Assembly (NCBI GenBank): GCA_009788135.1
Contig: WQSA01000002.1
Span: forward strand, 1-6,302
DNA from: Candidatus Fibrimonadales bacterium
GTDB taxonomy: Bacteria > Fibrobacterota > Fibrobacteria > Fibrobacterales > Fibrobacteraceae
Length of the DNA stretch: 6,302 nucleotides
Direction of reading: 5' to 3'
The translations under genes were made by a program, and so were the position numbers. Positions 5,838 through 6,302 of the stretch are shown here, one piece after another. The first letter of the stretch is position 1; every line of letters begins with the position of its first letter. The notes under the pieces were generated by a model. That model was given only the letters and a program-made list of their open reading frames with translations. It was not told the DNA's origin and did no database searches.

Positions 5838-5876
5838 AGCGTTGAGCGTAAATATAGAAAAGTTTGCTAAACGCTA
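5837..5876. repeat. 7-bp inverted repeat flanking the exbD -10 and covering the start codon
   Basis: TAGCGTT (5837-5843) and AACGCTA (5870-5876) are perfect reverse complements separated by 26 bases, with the -10-like element roughly centred between them. An extra half-site AGCGT lies at 5845-5849. In a transcript reading through from the upstream gene, the right arm would pair with the bases just before exbD and the A of its ATG. A transcript begun at the local -10 would lack the left arm. It could be an operator, an mRNA switch, or chance, since 7-bp repeats at this distance are not rare. Confidence 0.3.
5850..5861 (-). promoter_or_regulatory. Candidate -10 region of exbD giving a near-leaderless mRNA
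   Basis: On the minus strand the sequence reads TTTTCTATATTT, the same word found before the outer-membrane protein and transporter genes. The -10-like TATATT (5856 down to 5851) is only 13 nt from the exbD ATG. Transcription would therefore begin about 6-7 nt before the start codon, too short for a Shine-Dalgarno sequence, and none is seen. No strong -35 is present at 16-18 bases (CATTAG or ACATTA). The element sits in the 29-base gap after the methyltransferase-like gene. Confidence 0.5.
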
Positions 5877-6302
5877 ATGTTATATTTTCTTGGAGTGGCA
5901 TATAAATGATGGTTGAATCTATTGCAGTATTTCAGTCTCGCAAATCCGCGAATTCGCCCGTCTTCCCAACTTTTGATTGAGTTTTCCCATATATGATCGT
6001 AGCCAATATTTTCGGGCGATATTTTTATCGTTTCGTTTTTTGCATTGAACTCTTTAATTGCAAGCGCTTCTCCTTGAAACTCTATTGCGTCGCTGACATC
6101 ATCGAAATACATTGGAATAATCGGTAGAAAATATTTGTCATCATTCAACAGCATATCAAGAATGGCAACTGTTGGCGTGTATTGATCAACATCAATGGAA
6201 ATAAACCCTATGGGAGCTGGGTTGTAATCGGAAAAGAATTTTTTTGCGGTATTGCAAATATCTCCAATAATAAGTTCTTCGTTATAGAGTTTGCTTTTAA
6301 GG
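5867..6302 (-). CDS. C-terminal part of a class I SAM-dependent methyltransferase-like protein (start outside window)
   Basis: The minus-strand frame is open from the window edge to TAG at 5869-5867, giving 144 visible residues. The ATG at 6154 is internal and not the true start. The visible part begins with KLYNEELIIGDICNTAKKFF, then PAPIGFISIDVDQYTPTVAIL (acidic residues at 37, 39), FLPIIPMYFDDV (58-69) and FQGEALAIKEFN (75-86). The 'GD-(I/F)-T-F, then PIGF-IDxDxY-(S/T)-T' order is what I associate with TylF-like and related class I methyltransferase folds, where a strand ending in D-D-Y follows the cofactor domain. The 'Y-FDD ... GE-LAI-EFN' stretch is a recurring C-terminal element in poorly characterised relatives. 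The SAM-binding glycine loop would be upstream and is not visible, so activity and substrate cannot be judged. Its stop is 29 bases before exbD on the same strand; read-through between them is possible. Confidence 0.6.
   Translation of the reverse strand, partial: LKSKLYNEELIIGDICNTAKKFFSDYNPAPIGFISIDVDQYTPTVAILDMLLNDDKYFLPIIPMYFDDVSDAIEFQGEALAIKEFNAKNETIKISPENIGYDHIWENSIKSWEDGRIRGFARLKYCNRFNHHLYATPRKYNISV

Noticed and set aside
5862..5872. GTTT-GCT-AAAC as a terminator for the methyltransferase-like gene
   Set aside because: A 4-bp AT-rich stem followed by only four T is too weak, though it overlaps the stop codon.
5867..6154. Treating 5867-6154 as a complete 95-aa gene
   Set aside because: The frame stays open past 6154 to the window edge with family-like sequence (PIGFISIDVDQYT), so the ATG at 6154 is internal and the gene is partial.
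1..6302. Mobile element, CRISPR array, toxin-antitoxin or phage genes
   Set aside because: No spaced direct repeats, transposase or integrase motifs, tRNA-adjacent sites or small paired ORFs were found on either strand.

Overview
The window reads as a chromosomal segment of a diderm (Gram-negative type) bacterium with moderate GC. Evidence for an outer membrane is a signal-peptide beta-barrel-like protein ending in Phe, a lipobox lipoprotein and an ExbD/TolR protein. The SMC and the 'MGK..-DD-F-NxA' start of the barrel protein fit the FCB group. A Fibrobacter-like origin is my best guess, but it is inference from style and not a proven assignment.

Layout, left to right. Bases 1-2166 (+) are the C-terminal about 60% of the chromosome-segregation ATPase SMC: hinge, returning coiled coil and C-terminal head lobe. 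The head has an unusual signature motif, LSDGE instead of LSGGE. A good sigma70-like promoter (TTTACA-17-TATATT) follows, driving a 431-aa outer-membrane protein (2265-3560, +). One base after its stop begins a 118-aa lipoprotein (3562-3918, +). A textbook Rho-independent terminator (3582-3612) lies inside the first codons of that lipoprotein, so the upstream gene's terminator doubles as signal-peptide coding sequence. Next comes a 487-aa sugar/H+ symporter of the XylE/GLUT type (3966-5429, +). It is convergent, with zero intergenic bases, to an exbD/tolR-like gene (5430-5837, -). Upstream of exbD on the same strand is the 3' part of a gene resembling SAM-dependent methyltransferases (5867-6302, -), which runs off the window.

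The genes do not form one pathway. The clearest functional unit is the outer-membrane protein plus lipoprotein, which look co-transcribed and controlled by an internal terminator. A shared promoter-like word, TTTWCTATATTW, occurs upstream of the barrel protein, the symporter and exbD, and I found it nowhere else by eye. It is probably the extended -10 region used by the host's housekeeping sigma factor. exbD appears to have an extremely short leader and no Shine-Dalgarno sequence. There is no CRISPR array, tRNA, rRNA, insertion sequence or other mobile element, and no gene-free stretch above 300 bases.
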